This document shows, piece after piece, positions 20,648 to 26,662 of a stretch of DNA of 32,812 nt (positions are counted from its first letter, which is position 1; every line of letters starts with the position of its first letter). The stretch comes from a virus. The DNA lies in the IMG/VR virus record IMGVR_UViG_3300021475_000410, positions 1 to 32,812 of that record. One strand, 5' to 3'. Both the position numbers and the translations under genes were made by a program. The notes beneath the pieces are model-generated. The model saw only the letters and a program-made list of their open reading frames with translations. It was not told the origin of the DNA and did not search any database.

Positions 20648-20848
20648 GGTGCGGAAGATATCCAAGCGTCCGCTCAACCCCAGTGCGCGGGCGGCGCGGA
20701 ACGCTTGCTCGAATGTGCGCGGACCTTTGATGAGGACCATGCGGCGGTCGTATCCGTAGACACGTCGTCCGCACCGTCGTACCTCGGCTTGCTCGTTCTT
20801 GAGCCAGCAGGGGAAGAACTCGGGACGAGTTGGGCGGCGCTTAGTCAT
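20645..20848 (-). CDS. Small basic hypothetical protein
   Basis: A 67-residue, strongly basic protein from the ATG at 20848 (a GTG two codons earlier is possible). RRPTRPEFFPCWLKNEQAE is followed by RRCGRRVYGYDRR and a helical end. Overlaps the previous stop by 8 nt and lies between the MoxR and VWA genes. Perhaps nucleic-acid-binding; no family. Confidence 0.65.
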   Translation of the reverse strand: MTKRRPTRPEFFPCWLKNEQAEVRRCGRRVYGYDRRMVLIKGPRTFEQAFRAARALGLSGRLDIFRT

Positions 20849-21221
20849 CGTCACTCTCTTGAGTAACCGTTTCGAACAATGGGATGTCCACCTTGCCGTT
20901 GCGCGAGGCCATGCTCACGCTGATCGTGGGCGCGTTCTTCGCCAGCATCACGGTCGGGCCGTACATGTTGCGCGCCGTCTGCGTCACCATGTCGATAAAC
21001 GCTTTCTTCAGCGCGTCATCGTTCACGTCGATGTCCACGCTCAGTCTTGTCTCGAATACGCATCGCATAGTATCACCTCGTATGGAGCTAAGGGTTTCGG
21101 ATAGTGTGACTTCCAGCGCAATGCGCCGCAGCCTCATCGAACGGTGCTTGATCTCGAATAGCTTTGGCACGGTGTCGATGGGCAGCAAGTGCTTGGGGAT
21201 GCGCCGCGATAGGGTGCTCAC
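20841..21221 (-). CDS. Hypothetical protein in the MoxR-VWA unit
   Basis: A 126-residue protein with a GTG start overlapping the stop of the ATPase gene (GTGA), preceded by GAGG. The sequence is a beta/alpha mix (RLRRIALEVTLSETL, ETRLSVDIDVNDDALKKAF, TISVSMASRNGKVDIPLF). The C-terminus VTQESDDD is partly written by the palindrome at 20851. Tight coupling to the MoxR gene suggests a third component of that module. No family recognised. Confidence 0.7.
   Translation of the reverse strand: MSTLSRRIPKHLLPIDTVPKLFEIKHRSMRLRRIALEVTLSETLSSIRGDTMRCVFETRLSVDIDVNDDALKKAFIDMVTQTARNMYGPTVMLAKNAPTISVSMASRNGKVDIPLFETVTQESDDD
20851..20866 (-). repeat. 16-bp palindrome, end of gene
   Basis: Minus-strand TTACTCAAGAGAGTGA. 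Encodes VTQESD at the end of 20841-21221 and gives AGAG before the ATG at 20848. Confidence 0.85.
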
Positions 21222-22333
21222 TTATCCTCGACCTTGTAGCGATTAAGCACCGCGATCAGCGCCGTCTTCTTAGCGCACCACTCGGCCACGTGCGGTTCGA
21301 ACGCCAGTTGATAGTTGCGTTGGATGGCCATGCGGACAAACATAACCTGATGCTCTTCCGGCATGCGGGTCATAAACTCCAGCGCCGCCTTGGCGTCCTT
21401 CACGCTCACCCGCGCCGCGATCTTATACGACAAGAGCCGTTGCGCATCGGGCTTACTCGGCAGAGTAACCGTCCTCGGGTTGGCGATGTACTCCTCGTAC
21501 GGCTTCAGCTCTTGACCCAAGCGGATCGTCTTGACCAGTTGCGCACAGGCTGGTTTGCCAATACCGCCGCTGATCTCCTCCTGAGTGAGCGGATCGGTCG
21601 GGATCTCAGTGGTGTCGAACACGCTCATCAGCGATCTCAAGTGTATGTCCGTCTGATGCAGGGTGCGCGGCGAGCAGCAGGGACGCTGGTCTTCGGGCTG
21701 CGGTTCGAACAATAACTGCGGGTTCTCTTCCGCGAACTGGATGACTTCCGGCAGCACATTGATCGAACGGTAGTACTCGACCGTGCATTCCACGTCATCG
21801 GTCACGTCCAACGTAATCCGCCGCATGACCATGTGATCCAAGTCACGCGTGGACCCAGACCTATCGGTCATCAAGTTGCCAGCGAACATCACAACCCAGC
21901 CGGGTGGCAGGCGATGGTTGCCCAACATCTTGCTCAGCGCCGCCTCGCCAACGATCTTCTTCTCGTCCAGCCCCAGCTTGTCATACTCGTCTATGAGCAG
22001 GATGCCGCCCGTGTACTCGTCCAGAGTCTTCTCGGGTTCATCGTAGTCGTGATACCAATAGGGCAGTTGGAACTTGCTCACCTCACGCCCCTTGGCGTCC
22101 TTGCTCGGGACCATAAATCCCATGCCGGTCATCAAAGTGAAGTTAGCGCCGTTGATCAAGGCAAAGCCCCACTTGCCAGCGGGGTCCACGCGCTTCATGA
22201 TCTTTTTGTAGCGCCTAAATATGCTAGTCTTACCCCTGCCGGGGCGGCTGCGCACTAGATACGATGGCCCGCCATCCTCCAATGCAGCGTAGTACATCGC
22301 AGGCAAGCGCGCTTCCAGTTGATTAAGCTTCAT
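21218..22333 (-). CDS. MoxR-type AAA+ ATPase
   Basis: A 371-residue AAA+ protein. Walker A is RSRPGRGKTS (residues about 28-37), Walker B GGILLIDEYDK near 110, sensor 1 VVMFAGNL near 146 and an arginine-rich SRxxD-like segment near 158 (STRDLDHMVMRR). The order and spacing fit MoxR ATPases, which act on targets through VWA-domain adaptors; that adaptor is encoded 0.6 kb downstream. The ATG follows the palindrome at 22341-22356. One more palindrome lies inside the gene (TVTLPSK). Confidence 0.85.
   Translation of the reverse strand: MKLNQLEARLPAMYYAALEDGGPSYLVRSRPGRGKTSIFRRYKKIMKRVDPAGKWGFALINGANFTLMTGMGFMVPSKDAKGREVSKFQLPYWYHDYDEPEKTLDEYTGGILLIDEYDKLGLDEKKIVGEAALSKMLGNHRLPPGWVVMFAGNLMTDRSGSTRDLDHMVMRRITLDVTDDVECTVEYYRSINVLPEVIQFAEENPQLLFEPQPEDQRPCCSPRTLHQTDIHLRSLMSVFDTTEIPTDPLTQEEISGGIGKPACAQLVKTIRLGQELKPYEEYIANPRTVTLPSKPDAQRLLSYKIAARVSVKDAKAALEFMTRMPEEHQVMFVRMAIQRNYQLAFEPHVAEWCAKKTALIAVLNRYKVEDK
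21453..21468. repeat. 16-bp palindrome, intragenic
   Basis: TTACTCGGCAGAGTAA, both arms perfect; encodes TVTLPSK in the MoxR gene. Confidence 0.8.
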
Positions 22334-22340
22334 GGGTACG

Positions 22341-22356
22341 TTACTCTCGTGGGTTA
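22341..22356 (-). repeat. 16-bp palindrome, upstream of MoxR
   Basis: Minus-strand TAACCCACGAGAGTAA, 7 bp before the MoxR ATG. Here no gene stops in it. Confidence 0.85.
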
Positions 22357-22367
22357 GAGGGAAAGAC

Positions 22368-22442
22368 GGGACGGCAAAGACGGGGCTTGTTTGCCTCTGC
22401 CGTCCCTAGACGGCTCGCGCGGGGGTGCTAGAGCCGCCGTCT
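22368..22442 (-). terminator. Pair of hairpins upstream of the MoxR gene
   Basis: Two stems lie in the gap between 22445-22711 and the MoxR gene: GGGACGGCA/TGCCGTCCC (22368-22376 with 22398-22406), and AGACGGCTC with GAGCCGCCGTCT (22408-22416 with 22431-22442, a 3-nt bulge). No U-tract follows. They may attenuate transcription or protect the upstream message. Confidence 0.5.
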
Positions 22443-22444
22443 AT

Positions 22445-22711
22445 TTATGCGACCTTGCGTCCGCTGTCCTCAAAAGCGGGCTTCATGGTACGCATGTAGC
22501 GAATGGTGTTATCCCACGCGACGGCGATGGCGGCCTTGTCGCCAGTATCCGCCGCCGTCTCGTAGGCCGAAATGATCCGTAGCCCGGCATGGGTGAGGTT
22601 TGCGTATTTGCGCGCGTAGTCGAGTGCGCGTGGATGCAAGCCCTCAGTCTCAGCCCAGCGCACGGTGCGAGCGATCAAAGCATCGCGCGCCGTGTTGCCA
22701 ACGTCAGTCAT
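22445..22711 (-). CDS. Small helical hypothetical protein
   Basis: An 88-residue, all-helical protein (TARDALIARTVRWAETEG, YARKYANLTHAGLRIISAYE, AIAVAWDNTIRYMRTM). It is the first gene after the promoter at 22748-22776. AAGGGAG from the palindrome at 22719-22734 is about 10 nt before the ATG. The promoter-proximal position suggests early expression; function unknown. Confidence 0.7.
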   Translation of the reverse strand: MTDVGNTARDALIARTVRWAETEGLHPRALDYARKYANLTHAGLRIISAYETAADTGDKAAIAVAWDNTIRYMRTMKPAFEDSGRKVA

Positions 22712-22718
22712 ATAAAGG

Positions 22719-22734
22719 TTACTCCCTTGGGTAA
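22719..22734 (-). repeat. 16-bp palindrome, downstream of promoter
   Basis: Minus-strand TTACCCAAGGGAGTAA, 13 bp past the -10 at 22748; GGGAG serves 22445-22711. Confidence 0.85.
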
Positions 22735-22747
22735 TGCCACACAGAAT

Positions 22748-22776
22748 TGCATAGCATACGTGTCAACGCTTGTCAA
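22748..22776 (-). promoter_or_regulatory. Leftward promoter with tandem TTGACA
   Basis: On the minus strand: TTGACA (22776-22771), a 17-bp spacer and TATGCA (22753-22748). A second TTGACA (22766-22761) starts 10 bp after the first. TACAACCTA (22793-22785) lies 8 bp upstream. This repeats the layout of the promoter at 13144-13171. Confidence 0.7.
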
Positions 22777-22799
22777 CACACTTATAGGTTGTACTCGCG

Positions 22800-22991
22800 T
22801 TACTCGCCTTCGTCGTGTTCGGGCGTATCGGTTTTGTGATAGTTGACGATGTGCCATCGCAAGCGCTCCTCATCGCTGTACGGGATGGCGCAGCAACAGA
22901 CCACGCTGTCGTCCAGCTTGCATGCTTCACGCAGCGCGCCCTCGTGGTCGTCGGCTTCCACCTCAATGGTGAGCGTCACTTGCCACAGCAT
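22800..22991 (-). CDS. Small acidic hypothetical protein
   Basis: A 63-residue protein from the ATG at 22991, sharing its A with the upstream TGA (TGATG), with GAGG 7 nt upstream. It opens WQVTLTIEVEADDHEGALRE, a beta-alpha start, and contains VVCCCAIP. It ends EHDEGE with its TAA in a lone GAGTAA half-site. A small ferredoxin-like fold is possible; no family. Confidence 0.65.
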   Translation of the reverse strand: MLWQVTLTIEVEADDHEGALREACKLDDSVVCCCAIPYSDEERLRWHIVNYHKTDTPEHDEGE

Positions 22992-23257
22992 CACACGACC
23001 TCGGCGTCAAGCGGCACTACAGCATTCGGGTCTACCGACATGAGCAACCAACCGTATTCGGCCCAGTAGTCGTTGAACAGACCACAGTCCTCCTCTTTGT
23101 CGTTGTCAGCAAGAAACTTATAGTCCTCGTACTCGTTGGGAACTTCGGCAGCGAGAACAATATCCCATGCCATGCGTTTGCCCTCGCCGGTCAGCGGCAG
23201 GATATGCAGCTTGCGCTTGCCATGCGCGCGATCACGGCTATCGTACAACCATAGCAT
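22991..23257 (-). CDS. Small acidic hypothetical protein
   Basis: An 88-residue protein. A basic N-terminus (YDSRDRAHGKRKLHILPL) leads into a very acidic middle (EVPNEYEDYKFLADNDKEED). GGAG of the palindrome at 23262-23277 is 7 nt before the ATG. DNA-mimic acidity is possible but not shown. Confidence 0.65.
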   Translation of the reverse strand: MLWLYDSRDRAHGKRKLHILPLTGEGKRMAWDIVLAAEVPNEYEDYKFLADNDKEEDCGLFNDYWAEYGWLLMSVDPNAVVPLDAEVV

Positions 23258-23261
23258 CCTG

Positions 23262-23277
23262 TTACTCCGGTGAGTTA
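23262..23277 (-). repeat. 16-bp palindrome, stop plus ribosome-site cassette
   Basis: Minus-strand TAACTCACCGGAGTAA. TAA stops 23275-23499 and GGAG starts 22991-23257. Confidence 0.9.
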
Positions 23278-23499
23278 CTTATCCAAGATGTTCGGCACGC
23301 CGCAGGCGGCAATGAACCTACCCTTGCTGAATGCCGGGTTGTCCTTGGCGCACACCACAAGCACAGCGTTCACGTCGCGGCACCATTGCCCATACTCGTC
23401 GCAGTGCTGCGCATAGTGCGCGTGATCCTTGTCGCCAGCGTACCTTGGCATTGCAGCCTTGAGCGCCAACGCCAGCGCGGTGTAGTCCTTCTTCGTCAT
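23275..23499 (-). CDS. Small hypothetical protein
   Basis: A 74-residue protein from the ATG at 23499 (GGAG 8 nt upstream; ATGA overlap with the previous stop). DYTALALALKAAMPRYAGDK, then HYAQHCDEYGQWCRDVNAVL, three Cys in all. The pattern recalls small uncharacterised phage proteins with a helical core. Function unknown. Confidence 0.65.
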   Translation of the reverse strand: MTKKDYTALALALKAAMPRYAGDKDHAHYAQHCDEYGQWCRDVNAVLVVCAKDNPAFSKGRFIAACGVPNILDK

Positions 23500-23660
23500 T
23501 GCTTCTTGCTCCACGGCGCTAACTTCCATTTGCCGCCCATCGGCAGGGAGAGTGTATCATGCTCCTCGTCAGAAAACGTATCGTAGTCCTCAGTAACCCA
23601 GCCGCAAGCATTAGACCAGTAAAGTAGCGCGTTATCGCTATTAATAATTACCCATCTCAT
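23496..23660 (-). CDS. 54-residue microprotein
   Basis: An ATG at 23660 opens 54 codons that end in an ATGA overlap with 23275-23499, filling the gap after 23665-23895. The product has RWVIINSDNALLYWSNACGW, then an acidic turn (EDYDTFSDEEHD), and ends PWSKKQ. AAAAGG lies 8 nt upstream. Exact packing supports it; function unknown. Confidence 0.65.
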   Translation of the reverse strand: MRWVIINSDNALLYWSNACGWVTEDYDTFSDEEHDTLSLPMGGKWKLAPWSKKQ

Positions 23661-23664
23661 AGCC

Positions 23665-23895
23665 TTAGCCTTTTTTCCACTTCAGAGTTGGGTACAGCTT
23701 GAGCGCTCCCGCGCGTGCGGCCTTCACGGTGGCCACGTGCATCCACAACTCGTCATAGATGCGGCCCGACTTGGTGAACTTGAGGGTCACGAGGTACACG
23801 CCTTTGCGCTGCCGCTCGACCGTGGCGGTCATCGGCATATCGTCCGGTCGTCTAACCGGCATGCGATTAAAGATGTGCATTGGGGCGCGGATCAT
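23665..23895 (-). CDS. Small basic hypothetical protein
   Basis: A 76-residue basic protein (MIRAPMHIFNRMPVRRP, VYLVTLKFTKSGRIYDELWM, a Lys-rich end). The ATG follows the palindrome at 23898-23913. Probably a small alpha/beta fold. First gene of a run of five overlapping small genes down to 22800. Confidence 0.65.
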   Translation of the reverse strand: MIRAPMHIFNRMPVRRPDDMPMTATVERQRKGVYLVTLKFTKSGRIYDELWMHVATVKAARAGALKLYPTLKWKKG

Positions 23896-23897
23896 TG

Positions 23898-23913
23898 GTA
23901 CTCTCGTGGGTTA
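23898..23913 (-). repeat. 16-bp palindrome, upstream of 23665-23895
   Basis: Minus-strand TAACCCACGAGAGTAC, directly before the ATG at 23895. Confidence 0.8.
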
Positions 23914-24083
23914 GAGAAAAGGTTGAGGACGTATCGCGGCCCTCTGCGCGGTCTTAGGTTCGCTGGACAGAGCTAGCATGTCACATCATGGCTGCATGGT
24001 TGGTTTAACGTCTACAATCATCGACGCGCGTCAGCGATGGTCGAACGCTACCGTGGAGCCTAAGCTGTGGTCTAATGCGTTCG

Positions 24084-24099
24084 TTACTCTGTTGAGTGA
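24084..24099. repeat. 16-bp palindrome, intergenic
   Basis: TTACTCTGTTGAGTGA in the non-coding stretch 23896-24200, next to the hairpin at 24104. Confidence 0.75.
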
Positions 24100-24200
24100 C
24101 TTGTCTACTTGCGGCAAGTAGATATGGGGCCGCTATGAAGGGGCGCATACGTTTGTTAGAGTGTCATTAGAGCATGCGCGTTGTTGATAGTTGTGGTCAC

Positions 24201-24251
24201 AAAAAAGCGGCGGAAGAGTTAGCGGGTTGAACGCCCAACTCTACCGCCGCC
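24201..24251 (-). terminator. Rho-independent terminator after 24304-25254
   Basis: On the minus strand a long GC-rich stem (GGCGGCGG with CCGCCGC, continuing AGAGTT with AACTCT, 24251-24207) is followed by six T (24206-24201). It isolates 24304-25254 from the genes to its left. Confidence 0.9.
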
Positions 24252-24282
24252 AAGCCCCGCGTCACTGGGGAGGGACGCGAGG

Positions 24283-24298
24283 TTACTCTTGTGGGTAA
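24283..24298. repeat. 16-bp palindrome, intergenic
   Basis: TTACTCTTGTGGGTAA, 5 bp past the stop of 24304-25254 and before its terminator. Confidence 0.8.
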
Positions 24299-24303
24299 GA
24301 AGG

Positions 24304-25254
24304 CTAAGCCGCCTTTTTGCCCTTGCTCGCCGCGCGCTCTTCAGCCTCCTGCCGCTTCTTCTCAGCCTCGGCCATCTCCTTGTCGAACGCCTGCTGTGCC
24401 TCGGGCGACGCATCACCCAGCGCCCGGTAGAGCGCGTCGATAGCGTCGTCAAGGTTCTTACTCACCAGCGGCGCGCGGTAGTTCTTCTCGCTATGGCTAC
24501 CCTTCTGCGCGCTAACCGCCGCATCGAGCGCCTGCCGCACCTTGGTGGCCGCCGTGACCGGACCCGACTCGGTGACCTCGCGAGCAATATGCTTATGCAT
24601 CTCCTCGTCGGTCATCGGTTGTCCGGCGTACTTCTCGCGCAACTGCTCGGTGACGATGGACCCCAGCACGGTGTACGTGCTGCCTTTCATCACCGCCTTG
24701 GGATTAGCGGCTTTGGCAGTGAGATGGACGCCAATGGCGCGCGAGACGATATCGACCGCCTCCTCCATGCCATTGCCCAACTTGATGAACGTGCGCACCT
24801 TGCTCACTTGCTGAGTGAGCGACTCGGGATCAGCGCCCACCTCGTCGTCGGGGATCAATCCGGCATCGGTGGTGGCGCGCTTGTCGGCACGCGCTTTGAA
24901 GGTCTTGTACAACTCCTCGGCATCGCTCTCGCCCACTGTGCGGTTGACAGCGGCCTCGGTGACCTCCTGCGCCAACTCGATCATGCTGGTTTTACCAGCG
25001 CCGTACGCCTCGCCAATCTCGCCGATTTTGCTCATCAACTTGCGGCGCTGACGGTTTTTAGCCCGCTTCTCGTCAGCCTCGTTGATGTTGACGCCTGCGG
25101 CCTCCTGATCCGCGATCTCCTGCTCGGTTGGAGCGGGGTTGACCGCCTCACTCTCTTGAGTGACTTCGCCCATATCGGCGCTCACTTCGGCTTCGGGATT
25201 GACCTCGTCCTCGATCTCAACCTCGTTGCCGGTCGCCAATGCTTTCTTCACCAT
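24304..25254 (-). CDS. Hypothetical acidic/Ala-rich protein, single-gene transcription unit
   Basis: A 316-residue protein from the ATG at 25254 (GAGG 8 nt upstream). It has an acidic, Pro/Glu-rich disordered N-terminus (to about residue 60), a long helical body (LMSKIGEIGEAYGAGKTSMI, ELYKTFKARADKRATTDAG) and a Lys/Glu-rich C-terminal coiled segment ending ASKGKKAA. AYGAGKTS resembles, but is not, a full Walker A. With its own promoter (25339-25367) and a strong terminator it is expressed apart from its neighbours. Two palindrome-like sites inside it encode VTQESE and LTQQVS. No family recognised. Confidence 0.75.
   Translation of the reverse strand: MVKKALATGNEVEIEDEVNPEAEVSADMGEVTQESEAVNPAPTEQEIADQEAAGVNINEADEKRAKNRQRRKLMSKIGEIGEAYGAGKTSMIELAQEVTEAAVNRTVGESDAEELYKTFKARADKRATTDAGLIPDDEVGADPESLTQQVSKVRTFIKLGNGMEEAVDIVSRAIGVHLTAKAANPKAVMKGSTYTVLGSIVTEQLREKYAGQPMTDEEMHKHIAREVTESGPVTAATKVRQALDAAVSAQKGSHSEKNYRAPLVSKNLDDAIDALYRALGDASPEAQQAFDKEMAEAEKKRQEAEERAASKGKKAA
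24804..24818. repeat. 15-bp variant of the palindrome, intragenic
   Basis: TCACTTGCTGAGTGA, flanked to give GCTCACT and AGTGAGC arms; encodes LTQQVS in 24304-25254. Confidence 0.5.
25148..25163. repeat. 16-bp palindrome, intragenic
   Basis: TCACTCTCTTGAGTGA; both outer bases changed in register, keeping the symmetry. Encodes VTQESE in 24304-25254. Confidence 0.8.
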
Positions 25255-25338
25255 ATGATAGACCTCGTGCTTTCTGTGACTGTAAACGCTCGTCACCAGC
25301 GATCCATAACCAGATTGTTAATATCCGGCAGTGGGAAG

Positions 25339-25367
25339 AGTAAAGCATATGCGCGCACGCATGTCAA
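25339..25367 (-). promoter_or_regulatory. Leftward promoter of 24304-25254
   Basis: On the minus strand: TTGACA (25367-25362), a 17-bp spacer and a weak -10 TTTACT (25344-25339), about 85 bp before the ATG. The -35 sits in an imperfect inverted repeat, TGTCAAGCGCC (25362-25372) facing GGCGTTGACA (about 25383-25392). Confidence 0.5.
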
Positions 25368-25422
25368 GCGCCAAATGCGACAGGCGTTGACACACGTATG
25401 GCGTGTTGATAGTTGCGCGTTA

Positions 25423-25635
25423 CTACTCAGCGTTGTCCACACGACGCCGCCACATTTCACGTAATGCTTTAGCGTGATCGTGCGCAGCGATGCGCTTCAC
25501 GTCCATCCGCTCGCCAAGCCTACCGATCTCTTTCCAGTCACGGCAGTGATAGAGTTCATTGTCATGCTCGCGCCCAATCGCATCAAGCACGGATGACAAG
25601 GCGCGATCAATGCGCCGGTCACGGGAAGACCGCAT
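25423..25635 (-). CDS. Small basic hypothetical protein
   Basis: A 70-residue basic protein (MRSSRDRRIDRALSSVLDAI, then MDVKRIAAHDHAKALREMWR). The ATG at 25635 is 7 nt after AGGAG of the palindrome at 25638-25653. Mostly helical and Arg-rich, possibly DNA-binding. Function unknown. Confidence 0.65.
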   Translation of the reverse strand: MRSSRDRRIDRALSSVLDAIGREHDNELYHCRDWKEIGRLGERMDVKRIAAHDHAKALREMWRRRVDNAE

Positions 25636-25637
25636 GG

Positions 25638-25653
25638 TTACTCTCCTGAGTGA
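25638..25653 (-). repeat. 16-bp palindrome, ribosome-site copy
   Basis: Minus-strand TCACTCAGGAGAGTAA; AGGAG serves the ATG at 25635. No upstream gene stops in it, and here the TAA is changed to TCA. Confidence 0.85.
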
Positions 25654-25655
25654 TA

Positions 25656-25701
25656 ACACTACTAATGATCGCAGTTCTCAAGCTGCGATCAATGCTAGTG
25701 T
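25656..25701 (-). other. Bipartite hairpin between 25714-25911 and 25423-25635
   Basis: The outer arms ACACTA and TAGTGT and the inner arms GATCGCAG (25667-25674) and CTGCGATC (25683-25690) are all perfect, with matched 5-nt internal loops and an 8-nt apical loop. Its symmetry suggests an RNA element or operator in the intergenic message. No U-tract. Confidence 0.5.
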
Positions 25702-25713
25702 CAGCGCGTAGGT

Positions 25714-25911
25714 TTATCGCGCGGCCCTTTTGTCTCGCAACCCATTGTCGCGGCCATCAAGCCAACCATCGCGAAACGCTTTCTGCAAGCGGTCGCTCAA
25801 CGCAGGCCAGCGCCGCCAACCATAGGTCCAGCTTGTACGCAGGTCGTATCCGGCAGTGAGGCCAAACACGTACACTTCGTTGGCGGTGAGTCGTCTGTCG
25901 TGCAGTCTCAT
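25714..25911 (-). CDS. Small basic hypothetical protein
   Basis: A 65-residue protein from the ATG at 25911, overlapping the previous TGA (ATGA). RLHDRRLTANEVYVFGLTAG is followed by TYGWRRWPALSDRLQKAFRD and an Arg-rich end. Likely helical; function unknown. Confidence 0.65.
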   Translation of the reverse strand: MRLHDRRLTANEVYVFGLTAGYDLRTSWTYGWRRWPALSDRLQKAFRDGWLDGRDNGLRDKRAAR

Positions 25912-26186
25912 GCGCGCCTCTTGATTGTGTTCGGATCGCTGAACGAGCAGATGAATAGCTCGTTGCCATCGCAATGGCCGATCACGGTCTCGTTGGTGAT
26001 CTCGCTGTACACTTTCAGTCCAGCCTTAACCGGAATGCGGTAGCGCCACGCATCGCGCTTCCACAGTTTGGTTGCGCCATTGGTGCGCACTTTCCAGTAG
26101 CGAGCCGCTGACGCACGGCTGCTCACTCGTACCCAGATTGAACCGGCATCGATCTCGTAACGCACTTGCTGGTGGGATGATGACAT
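25908..26186 (-). CDS. Small hypothetical protein
   Basis: A 92-residue protein from the ATG at 26186 with AGGAG 11 nt upstream. It is beta-rich and basic (YEIDAGSIWVRVSSRASAARYWKV in part, WRYRIPVKAGLKVYSEI, ELFICSFSD). A longer frame to 26429 exists but would run through the palindromes at 26219 and 26251. Function unknown. Confidence 0.65.
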   Translation of the reverse strand: MSSSHQQVRYEIDAGSIWVRVSSRASAARYWKVRTNGATKLWKRDAWRYRIPVKAGLKVYSEITNETVIGHCDGNELFICSFSDPNTIKRRA

Positions 26187-26218
26187 TGCGTATTGTTCTC
26201 CTATTGTACGCGCCGTGC

Positions 26219-26236
26219 GGGAGATATATATCTCCC
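26219..26236. repeat. Perfect 18-bp palindrome
   Basis: GGGAGATATATATCTCCC is perfectly self-complementary and lies 32 bp upstream of the 26186 start, unrelated in sequence to the TTACTC/GAGTAA family. It may be an operator for a dimer or an RNA hairpin controlling that gene. Confidence 0.6.
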
Positions 26237-26250
26237 CGCCGGTGAGTGAA

Positions 26251-26266
26251 TTACTCAAGTGAGTAA
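26251..26266. repeat. 16-bp palindrome, intergenic
   Basis: TTACTCAAGTGAGTAA with perfect arms, between 26278-26463 and 25908-26186. Extra GAGT half-sites lie on both sides. Confidence 0.85.
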
Positions 26267-26277
26267 GTGAACCCGCG

Positions 26278-26463
26278 TCAGGGTTCGTAAGTGAGTAAGA
26301 GTTGTGGTTGCGCGGCTTGTGTGCGCTTCGATTGCCGCCGTGATCCGGCAGGTGAGAGTGGACGGTAGGCGCGGCTGACACAGAACATGAAGGTGAACCT
26401 GCCCACCTTGAGGAAACGTAAGCCGCCAACCTTGCGATATGAGATGTTGAGCATTGATATCAT
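26278..26463 (-). CDS. Small basic phage protein
   Basis: A 61-residue basic protein starting at ATG 26463 (or 26454), with AAAGG just upstream. It contains LRFLKVGRFTFMFCVSRAYRPL, a pattern I recognise from small uncharacterised proteins of alphaproteobacterial phages, then an Arg/Gln/Ser-rich tail. Another frame over the same bases (26255-26467) lacks such a pattern. Function unknown. Confidence 0.6.
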   Translation of the reverse strand: MISMLNISYRKVGGLRFLKVGRFTFMFCVSRAYRPLSPAGSRRQSKRTQAAQPQLLLTYEP

Positions 26464-26527
26464 TCACCTTTCTTCATCTAAAAGGAATTATGAGGTACGT
26501 CACCTCATTTAGCCTAGTTTGCTAAGG

Positions 26528-26594
26528 CTAAAGTTTAATGGAATTAGCTAAGTGTTTGCTATCGTTCACTTAACTTAATTCCATTGAAGCTTAG
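26528..26594. repeat. Long imperfect inverted repeat
   Basis: AATGGAATTA (26537-26546) matches TAATTCCATT (26576-26585) and TAAGTG (26549-26554) matches CACTTA (26567-26572). The outer CTAAAGTTT and GAAGCTTAG extend it with a few mismatches. The stem is about 25 bp in total with a 12-nt apex. Confidence 0.7.
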
Positions 26595-26636
26595 TCTTAA
26601 CTTTGAATTGTAAGTCATTGATATCATTGATGAAAC

Positions 26637-26662
26637 TAATTCAAAACGGCCTTATTCAATAT
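26637..26662. repeat. Imperfect direct repeat, copy 1
   Basis: Begins TAATTCAAAACG and continues to TTATTCAATA. It resembles 26835-26861, which begins TAATTCAAAAACG and continues to TTATTGAATA, about 198 bp away. Related ATTGAAT words recur at about 26767-26780. Confidence 0.5.

Larger units (their letters stand above)
23896..24200. other. Non-coding stretch with hairpin
   Basis: About 300 bp without a credible gene. It holds two palindromes (23898 and 24084) and a perfect short hairpin, TCTACTTG (24104-24111) with CAAGTAGA (24115-24122) around CGG. No clear promoter is seen on either strand, although the downstream genes at 23895 and leftward need one. Confidence 0.4.

Noticed and set aside
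24289-25464. A 391-codon plus-strand frame opposite 24304-25254
   Set aside because: It mirrors the real gene's codons, runs through its terminator and promoter, and has no ribosome site or domain.
26255-26467. 70-codon minus-strand frame overlapping 26278-26463
   Set aside because: Same bases in another frame, GTG start, Thr/His/Leu-rich nonsense; the 61-codon frame carries the recognisable phage pattern.
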